41,525 bases of DNA from Longimicrobiales bacterium (GCA_035764935.1 DASTYK010000188.1:1-41525), one strand, 5' to 3'; positions 26,226-34,299 are shown, numbered from the stretch's first letter. Notes: generated from the letters alone by a model not told the origin. Made by a program: numbers and translations.

Positions 26226-27014
26226 TCACCCGCCGCGTCGCGTCCAGATGGCAACGACTCCGCATTCCGCGTCCGCCGTCAGGAATTCGGGTGGCATCGT
26301 GCTCATGCCACGATAGATCTCGATGCCCTCGACCGATGACGGATGCACGACGTCGTCGATGCGGAAGATGTCTGCACGCGGGCCACTCGGTGTCATCATG
26401 GTCGGATTGAGCAGCATGCCATCGACGAAGATCCTTGCCGTACAGGTCCGGCCCGTCGAGCGCCCGACCGCGACGACCGGACGACTGCCGACGCCGCCAC
26501 CACGCAGCTCCACACCCGGAACGCCGCGTAGCAGGTCGGTCACGAACATGGGTCGCTGGCGGTCGATCTGCGCTCGGGTTATGTAGGTGCCCATGCCTCG
26601 GCGCACACGCTCCCGGAACTCCTCCAGGAAGGGGCTGGGACCACGCGAGCGGCCGACGACGGCGAGGGGTGCGAGCAGCATCACGTCGGGATCCAGCCGG
26701 ATCTCGATCTCGAAGAACGTGTGCTCATCGAAGTAGAGCGTCGGTGCCGTGTTCGCCTCGTAGGCGGGATGACTCGCCCGCAGGTCGACCGCGGCCGTAC
26801 GTTGTATGATGAACTCGAAGCGGCCGTCGGCGTCGGTGACCGCCTGGCGCAGGAAGCGGCCCCAGGTCGAACGCGCGGTGACCTCCGCGCCGGCCAGCGG
26901 CTCGCCGGTGTCGTTGGCGAGAACGCGGCCACTCACGCGCACCTGTGCCGTTGCGGCCGAAGCGGCGCAGAGCAGGACGAGGGTCCACAGCAGGGGGAGG
27001 CCGCGGTTTCGCAT
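26226..27014 (-). CDS. Carboxypeptidase-regulatory-like plus TonB plug-domain protein lacking a barrel
   Basis: The 262-residue protein has a Sec signal peptide ('LVLLCAASAATAQ'). A carboxypeptidase-regulatory-like beta-sandwich follows (about 25-110: 'VSGRVLANDTGEPLAGAEVTARS', 'DADGRFEF'), then a plug-like domain (about 145-262: 'ITRAQIDRQRPMFVTDLLRGVPGVELRG', 'ARIFVDGMLLNP', 'SVEGIEIYRGMSTMPPEF', 'CGVVAIWTRRG'). The order matches the N-terminus of SusC-type receptors, but the chain stops where the barrel would begin. Two cysteines in the plug ('GRTCTARIF', 'AECGVV') may pair. The start at ATG 27014 is set by the signal peptide; no clear ribosome binding site is seen. It may be a secreted adaptor or a remnant. 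Confidence 0.75.
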   Translation of the reverse strand: MRNRGLPLLWTLVLLCAASAATAQVRVSGRVLANDTGEPLAGAEVTARSTWGRFLRQAVTDADGRFEFIIQRTAAVDLRASHPAYEANTAPTLYFDEHTFFEIEIRLDPDVMLLAPLAVVGRSRGPSPFLEEFRERVRRGMGTYITRAQIDRQRPMFVTDLLRGVPGVELRGGGVGSRPVVAVGRSTGRTCTARIFVDGMLLNPTMMTPSGPRADIFRIDDVVHPSSVEGIEIYRGMSTMPPEFLTADAECGVVAIWTRRGG

Positions 27015-27088
27015 GAGTGCGGGGGCTCGGTGAGTCTCCTCCAAGGTGCTGTCCAAGTACGGATCAGGCAAGAAACGTGAGAAGGGAC

Positions 27089-27457
27089 ATGACTCAGGGG
27101 TCAGGACGCCACACGCCGCGCCGTGTGGAGAAGCCATGGGGCCACGAGCTGATCTGGGCGGAAACGGATCAGTACGTGGGCAAGATCCTGCACATCAAGG
27201 CAGGACACGCGCTCTCGCTGCAGTACCACAACACCAAGGACGAGACCATCCACGTGCTGCGCGGCACGCTGCGCTTCCTCGCCGGCCCCTCGGCCGAGAG
27301 CGTCGAAGACGTCGAGCTGAAGGAAGGGGACAGCTTCCGGGTCGTGCCGGGCACCGTGCACCGGATGATCGCGGTGAGCGACACGGACCTGCTGGAAGCG
27401 TCGACGGCCCACCTGGACGACGTGGTTCGACTGGAGGACCGCTACGGCCGGAACTGA
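27089..27457 (+). CDS. Cupin, mannose-6-phosphate isomerase type II-like
   Basis: The 122-residue single-domain cupin has 'VEKPWGHELIWAETDQYVGKIL', typical of phosphomannose isomerase/GMP cupins. Metal-site motif 1 is 'HALSLQYHNTKDETIHVLRG' (G-x-H-L-S-x-Q-x-H layout) and motif 2 is 'GDSFRVVPGTVHRM'. It may isomerise a sugar phosphate or bind a small polar ligand; no guanylyltransferase domain is attached. The ATG at 27089 has GAAGGG upstream. The folK frame begins within about 25 bases after its stop. Confidence 0.85.
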   Translation: MTQGSGRHTPRRVEKPWGHELIWAETDQYVGKILHIKAGHALSLQYHNTKDETIHVLRGTLRFLAGPSAESVEDVELKEGDSFRVVPGTVHRMIAVSDTDLLEASTAHLDDVVRLEDRYGRN

Positions 27458-27482
27458 GGGGCCGGCCGCTGCCACTGCATGG

Positions 27483-27971
27483 CTGGGTCTTGGTACGAAC
27501 CTGGGAGACAGGGAGGCCATGCTGCGGCGGGCGCTGCGTGCGATCAGCGCGCTCGGCACCATCGAGGCCGTCTCACCGGTGTATGCGACGTCGCCAATCG
27601 GTTTCGCGGCGCAGCCGGACTTCTGGAACCTCGTGGTCCGCATCCGCACGGAGCTCGAGCCCGTGTCGCTGCTCGCAGCAGTGAAACACGTGGAAGTGCG
27701 GCTCGGCCGCATGCCGCGGTTCCGGGACGGACCGCGCGAGATCGACATCGACGTGCTGCAGTACGACGACGTGATCCGCACGGAGGCGCCGGTGCTGCCG
27801 CATCCGCGGATGCAGCAGCGTGCGTTCGTGCTGCGACCGCTTGCGGATCTGGACCCGGACCTGCGTGACCCGCGTGACGGCACACGCTGGGCGGATCGGC
27901 TGGCTGAAGTGGAGGGGCAGGGCATCGAACGCGTCGCCGACGGCGCTGCACTGCTGGACTTAGATGAGTAA
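27483..27971 (+). CDS. folK: 2-amino-4-hydroxy-6-hydroxymethyldihydropteridine pyrophosphokinase, start codon unclear
   Basis: HPPK transfers pyrophosphate from ATP to the pterin in folate synthesis. The family N-terminus is visible in frame as 'TAWLGLGTNLGDREAMLRRAL', and downstream are 'SPVYATSPIGF', 'FWNLVVRIRT' and the signature 'RDGPREIDIDVLQYDD' followed by 'LPHPRMQQRAFVLRPL'. No ATG, GTG or TTG lies in frame before the conserved 'GLGTNLGD'. The first ATG, at 27519, would remove that essential strand. I place the start at CTG 27483 provisionally. An ATG at 27479 is one frame off, so an indel (natural or in the assembly) is also possible. The body of the gene is intact. Confidence 0.8.
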   Translation: MGLGTNLGDREAMLRRALRAISALGTIEAVSPVYATSPIGFAAQPDFWNLVVRIRTELEPVSLLAAVKHVEVRLGRMPRFRDGPREIDIDVLQYDDVIRTEAPVLPHPRMQQRAFVLRPLADLDPDLRDPRDGTRWADRLAEVEGQGIERVADGAALLDLDE

Positions 27972-28007
27972 CGGAATTCTGCCGCGCGACGCGGCCGGGG
28001 AGCAACG

Positions 28008-29246
28008 ATGACGAGATGGCTGCTGGCCGGAGCGGCTGCACTGCTGCTCGGCGCATGCACGAGCAACGGAGAGCGCGCTGCCACAGAGGACGTGGATCCC
28101 TCACTCGAGGCGCTCGTCGACTCGCTGATCCCCGGGCTCGAGCGGCTCTCGGGGCTGGAGCGCCGCGAACCGCTGCAGATGGCGATGCAGAGTCGCGACG
28201 AAGCTCGCGCGTACATCGAGCGGCAGCTCGATCGGGAGATGCCGCCCGAACGGATCCAGGCGATCCGCAAGAGCTACGCGGCCCTCGGGCTGATGCCGGA
28301 CACGCTGGACCTGCGCTCCCTGCTGCTCGAGCTGTACACGGAGCAGGTGATCGGCTACTACGACCCGGAGACCGACCGGCTGTACGTCATCGAGGGTGTC
28401 GACCGCGAGCTGCTGCGACCGGTGCTGGTGCACGAGCTCGTGCACGCGCTGCAGGATCAGCACGTGAATCTCGATTCACTGATCGCGAGTGAGGCCGGCG
28501 TCGAGAAGGCGGTGCTGGATGGCAATGACCGGCAGACCGCGGCGCAGGCGGCCATCGAGGGTCACGCGACGCTCGTCATGCTCGCCTTCCTCGCCGAGCA
28601 GATGAGCGGCCGCACGATCGATCCGCTGGCTCTGCCGAATCCGGCCATGCAGCTCGGCTCGTCGATGCAGGCGCAGAACAGCCAGTTCCCGGTCTTCCAG
28701 CGGGCACCCGCCGTGATCCGGGAGACGATGATCTTTCCGTACGTCTCCGGTGCGGGCTTCGTGCACACCGTATGGACCGCGCGCGGGGTACCGACGTTCA
28801 CCGATCTCATTCCCACGTCCACCGAACAGGTGCTGCACCCACAGGAGCGGTACCTCACGGCTGTCGATGAGCCGACCGCGCTGGAGCTCGTGGTACCCGA
28901 CGGCTGGCAGCCCGTCTACGGCAACGTACTGGGGGAGTACGAGACGCGGCTCTGGCTGCGCGAGCACCTGGGCGTGAGCGCGTCGCGCGCGTCGCAGGGG
29001 TGGGACGGTGACGCGTTCCAGCTCATCGCCACCGAACAGGGCGACACCGCATTCGTCTGGTGGTCGGTGTGGGACGACGAGGCGTCGGCGCAGAGGTTTG
29101 CCGACGCGGCCGCACGCGTGCCGGCGAACGGCGGCGGGCTGCAGGTACGTCGCGCGACCGTAGACGGCATGCCGGCGGTGTCGGTGCTGCGGCGCGTCAG
29201 TGGCGCGGCGGCACTGCCCGAGCTGCCGCCGCGCATCGTCGAGTAG
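28008..29246 (+). CDS. Lipoprotein with a minimal HExxH zinc metallopeptidase domain
   Basis: The 412-residue lipoprotein (lipobox 'LLLGAC', Cys17) has 'EQVIGYYDPETDRLYVIEG', then the zinc-binding helix 'LVHELVHALQDQH' (HExxH, about residues 144-148) and, about 40 residues later, 'AIEGHATLVM', whose Glu is the expected third ligand as in gluzincins. The rest ('FPYVSGAGFVHTVW', 'STEQVLHPQERYL') fits a family of conserved bacterial lipoproteins of unknown substrate. The ATG at 28008 has GGGGAG upstream. The stop directly abuts the stop of kamA on the other strand with no base between. A role in envelope protein turnover is inference. Confidence 0.8.
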   Translation: MTRWLLAGAAALLLGACTSNGERAATEDVDPSLEALVDSLIPGLERLSGLERREPLQMAMQSRDEARAYIERQLDREMPPERIQAIRKSYAALGLMPDTLDLRSLLLELYTEQVIGYYDPETDRLYVIEGVDRELLRPVLVHELVHALQDQHVNLDSLIASEAGVEKAVLDGNDRQTAAQAAIEGHATLVMLAFLAEQMSGRTIDPLALPNPAMQLGSSMQAQNSQFPVFQRAPAVIRETMIFPYVSGAGFVHTVWTARGVPTFTDLIPTSTEQVLHPQERYLTAVDEPTALELVVPDGWQPVYGNVLGEYETRLWLREHLGVSASRASQGWDGDAFQLIATEQGDTAFVWWSVWDDEASAQRFADAAARVPANGGGLQVRRATVDGMPAVSVLRRVSGAAALPELPPRIVE

Positions 29247-30443
29247 CTAGACGTCGAGCCAGACGGGGCCGCCGTCCGACTGCGGGCGGCGCGGCCGCCC
29301 CTTGCCGCTGGTACCCGTCGCCCGCCGCGCACCGCCGACGCGGTTCCGCGCGCTCCGCTTCCGCTCGATCGGCACGACATCGCCGGTCGTCTCGTCCTGC
29401 GGCAACGGATAGCGGAACTCCTCGCCTGCATAGTTGCGCAGCACGACCTCGCGGTTGGTGATCGACTGCACGTACTCCGGCAGGATCGGGATCTTGCCGC
29501 CACCGCCGGGCGCGTCGATCACGAAGTGCGGCACGCCGAGCCCGCTGGTCCAGCCGCGGATCGCGCGGATGATCTCGATGCCCTTCTCGATCGACGTGCG
29601 GAAGTGCTCCCCGCCCGCCACCACGTCGGCCTGGTAGATGTAGTACGGCTTGACGCGGTTCTTGAGCAGCTTCTGCATGAGCAGCTTCATGACGGCCGGG
29701 TCATCGTTGACGCCCTTGAGCAGCACCGTCTGACAGCCGAGCGGGATGCCGGCGTCCGCGAGTCGCGCGAGTGCAATCTCCGATTCGGGCGTGATCTCGG
29801 CCGGGTCATTGAAGTGCACGTTCACGTATACCGGATGGTACTGCTGGATCATCCGTACCAGCTCCGGCGTAACGCGCTGCGGCAGGTGGCTCGGCACGCG
29901 CGTATGGATGCGGATGATCTCGATGTGCGGGATCTCGCGCAGCGTCTTCAGGAAGAACTCGATGCGCCGGTCCGACAGCAGGAACGGATCGCCGCCCGAG
30001 AGGATGACGTCGCGTACTTCCGTGTGCTCGCGCAGGTAGGCGAACGCGGAGTCGAACTGGTTCAGCGGGATCTTCTCGGGATCGCCCACCTTGCGACGGC
30101 GCGTGCAGAAGCGGCAGTAGCTCGCGCACACCGGCGACACCAGGAACAGCACGCGGTCCGGGTAGCGGTGCGTGAGGTTCGGCACGGGGGAATCCGCGTC
30201 CTCGTCGAGCGAGTCGACGATGCCATCGACAATGTCGTTTTCCGCCGGCGTCGGCACGTACTGCCGCCAGAACGCATCGCCGGGCGCCTGGATCTTGGCG
30301 AGCGCGGCCGGTGTGATCCGCAGGTTGAACCGATCGATGGCCTTCTGTACGGCTTCGCGGTCGATGTTCTCCGCGCCGAAACGCTCCACCAGCTCGTCGA
30401 CTGTCGTGACACTCTGTCGCAGGATTTCCTGCCAGCTCTCCAT
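29247..30443 (-). CDS. kamA: Lysine 2,3-aminomutase (KamA family radical SAM enzyme)
   Basis: The 398-residue protein has the radical-SAM cluster motif CASYCRFC (Cys106, Cys110, Cys113), 'ILSGGDPFLLSD', and the PLP lysine Lys317 in 'DAPGGGGKIP'. Asp273 ('YIYQADVV') and Asp310 ('VIDAPGG') match the two aspartates that hold the side-chain amino group of lysine in the Clostridium enzyme; glutamate mutases have other residues there, so lysine is the likely substrate, giving beta-lysine. The C-terminal 45 residues are basic and low-complexity. It is the last of four tightly packed genes, 14 bases after the GNAT gene. It is not an EpmB-type partner of EF-P by context. Confidence 0.92.
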   Translation of the reverse strand: MESWQEILRQSVTTVDELVERFGAENIDREAVQKAIDRFNLRITPAALAKIQAPGDAFWRQYVPTPAENDIVDGIVDSLDEDADSPVPNLTHRYPDRVLFLVSPVCASYCRFCTRRRKVGDPEKIPLNQFDSAFAYLREHTEVRDVILSGGDPFLLSDRRIEFFLKTLREIPHIEIIRIHTRVPSHLPQRVTPELVRMIQQYHPVYVNVHFNDPAEITPESEIALARLADAGIPLGCQTVLLKGVNDDPAVMKLLMQKLLKNRVKPYYIYQADVVAGGEHFRTSIEKGIEIIRAIRGWTSGLGVPHFVIDAPGGGGKIPILPEYVQSITNREVVLRNYAGEEFRYPLPQDETTGDVVPIERKRSARNRVGGARRATGTSGKGRPRRPQSDGGPVWLDV

Positions 30444-30457
30444 GGCACCCGTCCGGG

Positions 30458-30952
30458 TCAGAGTACGCGTCTGGCGAGGATCACACGATCATCGCCATCG
30501 GCGTAGAAATCGGGCACGCGCGCGACTTCCGTGAAGCCGCGCCGTTCGTAGAACGCCCGGGTGCTCGCATAGAGCTCCTGGCCGGACGTTTCGACGAGGA
30601 TCATGCGGGCGCGTCCGCGCAGCCGGCGCTCGACCTCGTCGATGAGCAGTGTACCGACGCCCGCGCGCTGCAGTGCGGGTGCGACGGCGATCCAGTAGAT
30701 GTCCCAGGTCCCGACCGTGCACGGTGTGGGGCCATAGATCACGTAGCCGGCCAGCGCGCCGTCCGCCGCGAGCGCGGCGTGAGCGCTGTAATCCGTATCG
30801 GGCGCCGCGCAGTACGCGTCGAACACCTCGAGCGCGACGTCGATCTCGTCCGCGCGGAAGTAGCCGGTGTCGCGCAGCAGACGCTCGAGCGCCGCGCGGT
30901 GGGTGGGAAGCAGGCCGCCGATGCAGACGGCGTCGGTCACGGGCGAGCTCAT
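30458..30952 (-). CDS. GNAT-family N-acetyltransferase
   Basis: The 164-residue protein has the GNAT core: 'GYVIYGPTP' strand, 'WDIYWIAVAP' (beta4), the acetyl-CoA loop 'LQRAGVGTLLIDEVE' (Q-x-x-G-x-G), and 'LYASTRAFYERRGF' with the C-terminal Tyr typical of catalysis. In the known ablA-ablB pair an acetyltransferase next to lysine 2,3-aminomutase makes N-epsilon-acetyl-beta-lysine, so this enzyme may acetylate beta-lysine or a product containing it (inference). The ATG at 30952 overlaps the stop of the upstream ATP-grasp gene by 4 bases (ATGA). Confidence 0.88.
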   Translation of the reverse strand: MSSPVTDAVCIGGLLPTHRAALERLLRDTGYFRADEIDVALEVFDAYCAAPDTDYSAHAALAADGALAGYVIYGPTPCTVGTWDIYWIAVAPALQRAGVGTLLIDEVERRLRGRARMILVETSGQELYASTRAFYERRGFTEVARVPDFYADGDDRVILARRVL

Positions 30953-31920
30953 GCGTGCACCGCAGACAGCGCATCGTCCAGGATGCGCTCGACCAGCTCC
31001 GTGTAGCTCCATCCTGCCACGTGCGCCATGCGCGCCAGGCCGGCGGAGGGTGCCAGGTCCGCGTTGGGATTCACGTCCAGCACGTGCAGCACACCGTGCG
31101 CGTCTGCGCGCAGGTCCACGCGACCGTACCCACGACGCGCGATCGCACGCCACGCCGTATGCGCAGTCTCTATCGCCTGCTGCGCGAGCCTGGGCGTGAC
31201 GCCGGCAGGGCAGACGACACGCGTGCCGGTGTCCTCGACCGAGCCCGTGTTCCACTTTGCCGCGTATCCCACCACGCGCGGGAGCTGCGGGGGCATCGCA
31301 CTGTAGTCGATCTGCGCAACGGGCAGTGCCGTATCACCCACGAAGCCGACGACCAGCTCCACGCCATCGAGAAACTGCTGAGCGAGCAGTGGGACGTGCG
31401 CGCGCGCGTCATGCAGCGCACGCTCGAGCTCCGCAGCGTCGTGCACGACCGCGCTCTGGCCGATTCCGATTCCCGCGTCCTCGCCGGCCGGCTTCACGAT
31501 GGCAGGGAAGTGCGTCCAGTCCGTCTGCGTATCGAACGTTTCGTCCACAAGCACCCACCGCGGCACCGGCAGGCGCGACTGCAGCAGCAGGTTCACCCGG
31601 TCCTTGCGACGCGCGAGCGCAAGGGCTTCCGCGTCGGCACCCGTGAAGGGCAGGTCCGACGCAGCGATCGCCCGCGCGGCGTCGGCCTCCGCCGCTGCAT
31701 CGCCGTCCAGTCCCTCGCACAGGTTGAATACGACGTCCACCGCGCAGGTTTCGAGTGCGTGCATCCAGTTGCCGGTCGCGGAAGCGCCGATGCGCACGCA
31801 ACCGTGCCCCAGCGACATCAGCGCAGCCGCAACAGCATCCACCGTCTCGAGCACGCCGGCGACGTCCGGAGCTGCGCCGGGCGCATCCGCGTGCGCGTCG
31901 TACACGATGGCGGCTCTCAT
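30949..31920 (-). CDS. ATP-grasp ligase, D-Ala-D-Ala-ligase-like (ligase A)
   Basis: The 323-residue protein has a Ddl-like layout: 'VVFNLCEGLDGD' in the N-terminal domain, 'DLPFTGADAEALALARRKDRVNLLL', the ATP lid 'FPAIVKPAGEDAGIGI', and the magnesium-binding end 'RVDLRADAHGVLHVLDVNPNADLAPSAGL' in which Asp and Asn replace the usual Glu-x-Asn. Such enzymes join a carboxylate, as acyl-phosphate, to an amine. It is clearly diverged from the ATP-grasp protein encoded just upstream, so the pair may act in sequence. It overlaps both neighbours by 4 bases. A wall D-Ala-D-Ala role is unlikely given the KamA and GNAT context. Confidence 0.87.
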   Translation of the reverse strand: MRAAIVYDAHADAPGAAPDVAGVLETVDAVAAALMSLGHGCVRIGASATGNWMHALETCAVDVVFNLCEGLDGDAAAEADAARAIAASDLPFTGADAEALALARRKDRVNLLLQSRLPVPRWVLVDETFDTQTDWTHFPAIVKPAGEDAGIGIGQSAVVHDAAELERALHDARAHVPLLAQQFLDGVELVVGFVGDTALPVAQIDYSAMPPQLPRVVGYAAKWNTGSVEDTGTRVVCPAGVTPRLAQQAIETAHTAWRAIARRGYGRVDLRADAHGVLHVLDVNPNADLAPSAGLARMAHVAGWSYTELVERILDDALSAVHA

Positions 31921-32960
31921 GCGACCCGTCCGATGCGCCGGAGCGCCGTGTCGAGCACGGTGAGAATCAGTGTGTCGTAGTCCATGCCGGCTGCGCGTGC
32001 AGCCTTGGGAAAGCAGGAGTTCTGGCGCGGGTCGGGAAGAATGCCGGGCAGGGGGTTGATCTCCAGTACATGCGGCTGGCCGGCGTCGTCCAGCCGCACG
32101 TCTACCCGTCCCCAGTCACGGCAGCCGAGCGCGTGGTATGCGCGTAGCGCCGCATCCTCGATCCCGCGTGCGAGCGCACTGTCCACGTGCGCCGGACACG
32201 CGAAGATCTCGAGCGGATTCTCCGGCACGTCCCACACCCACTTCGCCTCCCAGCCGTAGATGGGCACGGCTCCAGCCGGCAGCGCGGAGAGCGCAATCTC
32301 GACCAGCGGGAGCGCGTGTGCTTCCGCACCGTTGCCGAGGACTGCCACGGTGAACTCGCGCCCGCCCAGAAACCGCTCGACGAGTGCAGGCTGCGCGTAC
32401 CGCTCATGCATCGCACGAACGTGTGCCTCGAGCTGCGCCGTCGTGGTGCACAGCGACGCCTCGCTGATGCCCATGCTGGAGCCCTCGTGCACGGGCTTCA
32501 CGAACCACGGCCCGCTGCCGGGCGCAGCGAACGGCATGTCGGGCGCCGCCACGCACCACTCCGGCGTCGGCACGCCCGCGGCCGCGAACACCTGCTTCGC
32601 GCGCGCCTTGTGGTGCGCGAGCGTGAGCGTCAGCGGATCACTCGCCGTGTAGGGGATTCCGTAGAACTCGCAGATCGCCGGGACGTGTGCTTCCCGGTTC
32701 GGGCCGTGCAGCCCTTCGGCGATGTTGAAGACGATGTCGGGGTGCGTATCGCGCAGACGCGAAGGAAAGTCGGCGTCGGCCTCGAGGCGGATCACCGTTC
32801 CCGCACGCGCAAGCGCGGCGGCGACGGCGTCGATCGTGGCGGGGTCGTCCCACTCCGCGTAGCGGTCGTGGGTGCCGAGACTTGGGGGCTCGTCTTCCCC
32901 TTCCGGGGCATCCTCGGTTGGCTTCTGGTTGAACGCGAAGCCGATGCGCAGATCCTGCAC
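31917..32960 (-). CDS. ATP-grasp ligase, D-Ala-D-Ala-ligase-like (ligase B), first gene of the kamA operon
   Basis: The 347-residue protein has 'DIVFNIAEGLHGPNREAHVPAICEFYGIPYTASD', 'HHKARAKQVFAAAGVPTPEW', the lid 'WFVKPVHEGSSMGI', 'VERFLGGREFTVAVLG' and the metal site 'RVDVRLDDAGQPHVLEINPLPGILP'. All are D-Ala-D-Ala-ligase marks, with a complete Glu-Ile-Asn metal motif. An acidic insert follows the first strand ('EDAPEGEDEPPS'). The start is GTG 32960 with AGGGGT before it. A terminator-like hairpin ends 12 bases upstream of the start. With ligase A it forms an unusual tandem of two amide-bond ligases feeding from or to a beta-lysine enzyme. Confidence 0.88.
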   Translation of the reverse strand: MQDLRIGFAFNQKPTEDAPEGEDEPPSLGTHDRYAEWDDPATIDAVAAALARAGTVIRLEADADFPSRLRDTHPDIVFNIAEGLHGPNREAHVPAICEFYGIPYTASDPLTLTLAHHKARAKQVFAAAGVPTPEWCVAAPDMPFAAPGSGPWFVKPVHEGSSMGISEASLCTTTAQLEAHVRAMHERYAQPALVERFLGGREFTVAVLGNGAEAHALPLVEIALSALPAGAVPIYGWEAKWVWDVPENPLEIFACPAHVDSALARGIEDAALRAYHALGCRDWGRVDVRLDDAGQPHVLEINPLPGILPDPRQNSCFPKAARAAGMDYDTLILTVLDTALRRIGRVA

Positions 32961-32972
32961 GCTACCCCTATG

Positions 32973-33005
32973 AAAAAGCGCGTTTCGCTCTCGGGCAGAA
33001 ACGCG
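32973..33005 (-). terminator. Terminator-like hairpin in the leader of the kamA operon (possible attenuator)
   Basis: Read on the minus strand, CGCGTTTC and GAAACGCG form a perfect 8-bp stem with an 11-base loop. It is followed at once by CTTTTTC, then the ribosome binding site AGGGGT and the GTG start of ligase B. This is an intrinsic-terminator layout placed between promoter and first gene. On the plus strand no T-run follows, so it only fits minus-strand transcription. Confidence 0.55.
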
Positions 33006-33054
33006 GTTGTCCGGTCGTGCTCATGATGTCCGGCGCACACGCGCCGACATCGTA

Positions 33055-33060
33055 TATAAT
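33055..33060 (+). promoter_or_regulatory. Perfect -10 hexamer upstream of aroB
   Basis: TATAAT stands in an AT-rich island within GC-rich DNA, 111 bases before the aroB start. No good -35 box is seen at 17 bases. The same island (ATTATATACGAT on the other strand) could serve the divergent kamA operon. The transcribed aroB leader would hold a hairpin AGCGGGC / GCCCGCT at 33106-33127. Confidence 0.5.
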
Positions 33061-33171
33061 GCACGACCCACCCGTGCGTAAGGGGGTTGTTCGGGGGCGT
33101 GCCGGAGCGGGCGATTGCTTGCCCGCTGCGCGCACATGGGCCTACCTTGCCCGCCAGCAAGGAGCCGCCTT

Positions 33172-34299
33172 TTGATCCATCTCCAACTCGCACTTCCGCC
33201 GGACGGCTGTGACGTCTACATCGACGCCGGCCTGCTGGAAGTCGTCCCGTCCAGCATCCTCGAGGCCGTGCCCGCGGCGCATTACGGCATCGTGGCCGAC
33301 AGCCACGTAGCGGACACGTATGCCTGGCCGCTCGCGACCGCACTGCGCGAGGAGGGCGTGCGGGCGGACGTCGTATCCTTTCCGGCCGGCGAGGCGCACA
33401 AGTCACGCGAGACCTGGGCGGAGATGACGGACGCGCTGCTGGCGCGCCGGCTCGGCCGGGATGGCTGCATCATCGCGCTCGGTGGCGGCGTCGCCTGCGA
33501 CCTGGGCGGGTTCGTTGCCGCCACGTACATGCGCGGCCTGCCCTGTGTGCAGGTGCCGACCTCGCTGCTGGCGATGATCGACGCCTCGATCGGCGGCAAG
33601 ACCGCGGTGGATGTGCCTGCCGGCAAGAACCTGGTCGGCGCGTTCCTGCAGCCGCGCCTCGTCGCGATCGACCCGCTGGCCTTGCGGACGCTGCCGGAGC
33701 GGGAGCTGCGCGGGGGGCTGGCCGAGGCGCTGAAGCACGGGGCGATCGCGGATGCCGACTACCTTCGCTGGATCGGTGCGAGCACCAGCGCGCTGCTGGC
33801 GCGGGAGCCGACGGCACTCGCGCACCTGATCCGGCGCTCCGTGGAGATCAAGGCCGCCGTCGTGCAGGCCGACCCGCTGGAGCGGGGCGTCCGTGCCATC
33901 CTGAATTTCGGCCATACGGTCGCACACGCGATCGAGGCACTCTCGGCCTATGCAGTCCCACACGGCTACGCCGTAGCGATCGGCATGGTCGCCGAAGCGG
34001 AGATCGGCGAGGCGGCGGAGGTGACGGAGCCGGGCACCGCGGCCGAGCTGCGCAGGGTGCTCCAGGGGCTCGGCCTGCCGACGGCGCTGCCCGCCGGCCT
34101 CGCGCCTGCCGACATCCTGAGCGCTGCCGCGTCGGACAAGAAGGCGCGCGCGGCGCGCATCCGCTACGCCCTGCTGAGCGAGGCCGGCTCAACGGCCACG
34201 GACCGCAGCGGCTCGCATACGATCGCGGTGGAGGACGCCGTGGCGCTGCGTGCGCTGAGCCGCTGTCAGCCGAGGGAACGACGCGACGCAAGTGTTTGA
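33172..34299 (+). CDS. aroB: 3-dehydroquinate synthase
   Basis: AroB converts DAHP to 3-dehydroquinate, the second step of the shikimate pathway. The 375-residue protein has the NAD-binding 'LGGGVACDLGGFVAATYMRGLP', the substrate region 'QVPTSLLAMIDASIGGKTAVDVPAGKNLVGAFLQP', 'LAEALKHGAI' and the zinc histidines in 'LNFGHTVAHAIE' and 'PHGYAVAIGM'. The start is the TTG at 33172, with AAGGAG exactly 7 bases upstream; it begins 'MIHLQLALPPDGCDVYID', while the longer frame has no ribosome binding site. A short basic tail extends beyond the usual end. Confidence 0.95.
   Translation: MIHLQLALPPDGCDVYIDAGLLEVVPSSILEAVPAAHYGIVADSHVADTYAWPLATALREEGVRADVVSFPAGEAHKSRETWAEMTDALLARRLGRDGCIIALGGGVACDLGGFVAATYMRGLPCVQVPTSLLAMIDASIGGKTAVDVPAGKNLVGAFLQPRLVAIDPLALRTLPERELRGGLAEALKHGAIADADYLRWIGASTSALLAREPTALAHLIRRSVEIKAAVVQADPLERGVRAILNFGHTVAHAIEALSAYAVPHGYAVAIGMVAEAEIGEAAEVTEPGTAAELRRVLQGLGLPTALPAGLAPADILSAAASDKKARAARIRYALLSEAGSTATDRSGSHTIAVEDAVALRALSRCQPRERRDASV

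Noticed and set aside
26208-26233. Hairpin between the convergent plug-protein genes
   Set aside because: The 7-bp stem has a 12-base loop, lacks a T-run and overlaps coding sequence, so a terminator cannot be supported.
29247-30443. EpmB (EF-P lysine beta-lysylation) role for the aminomutase
   Set aside because: No EpmA or EF-P gene is nearby and the operon partners are ATP-grasp ligases and an acetyltransferase.
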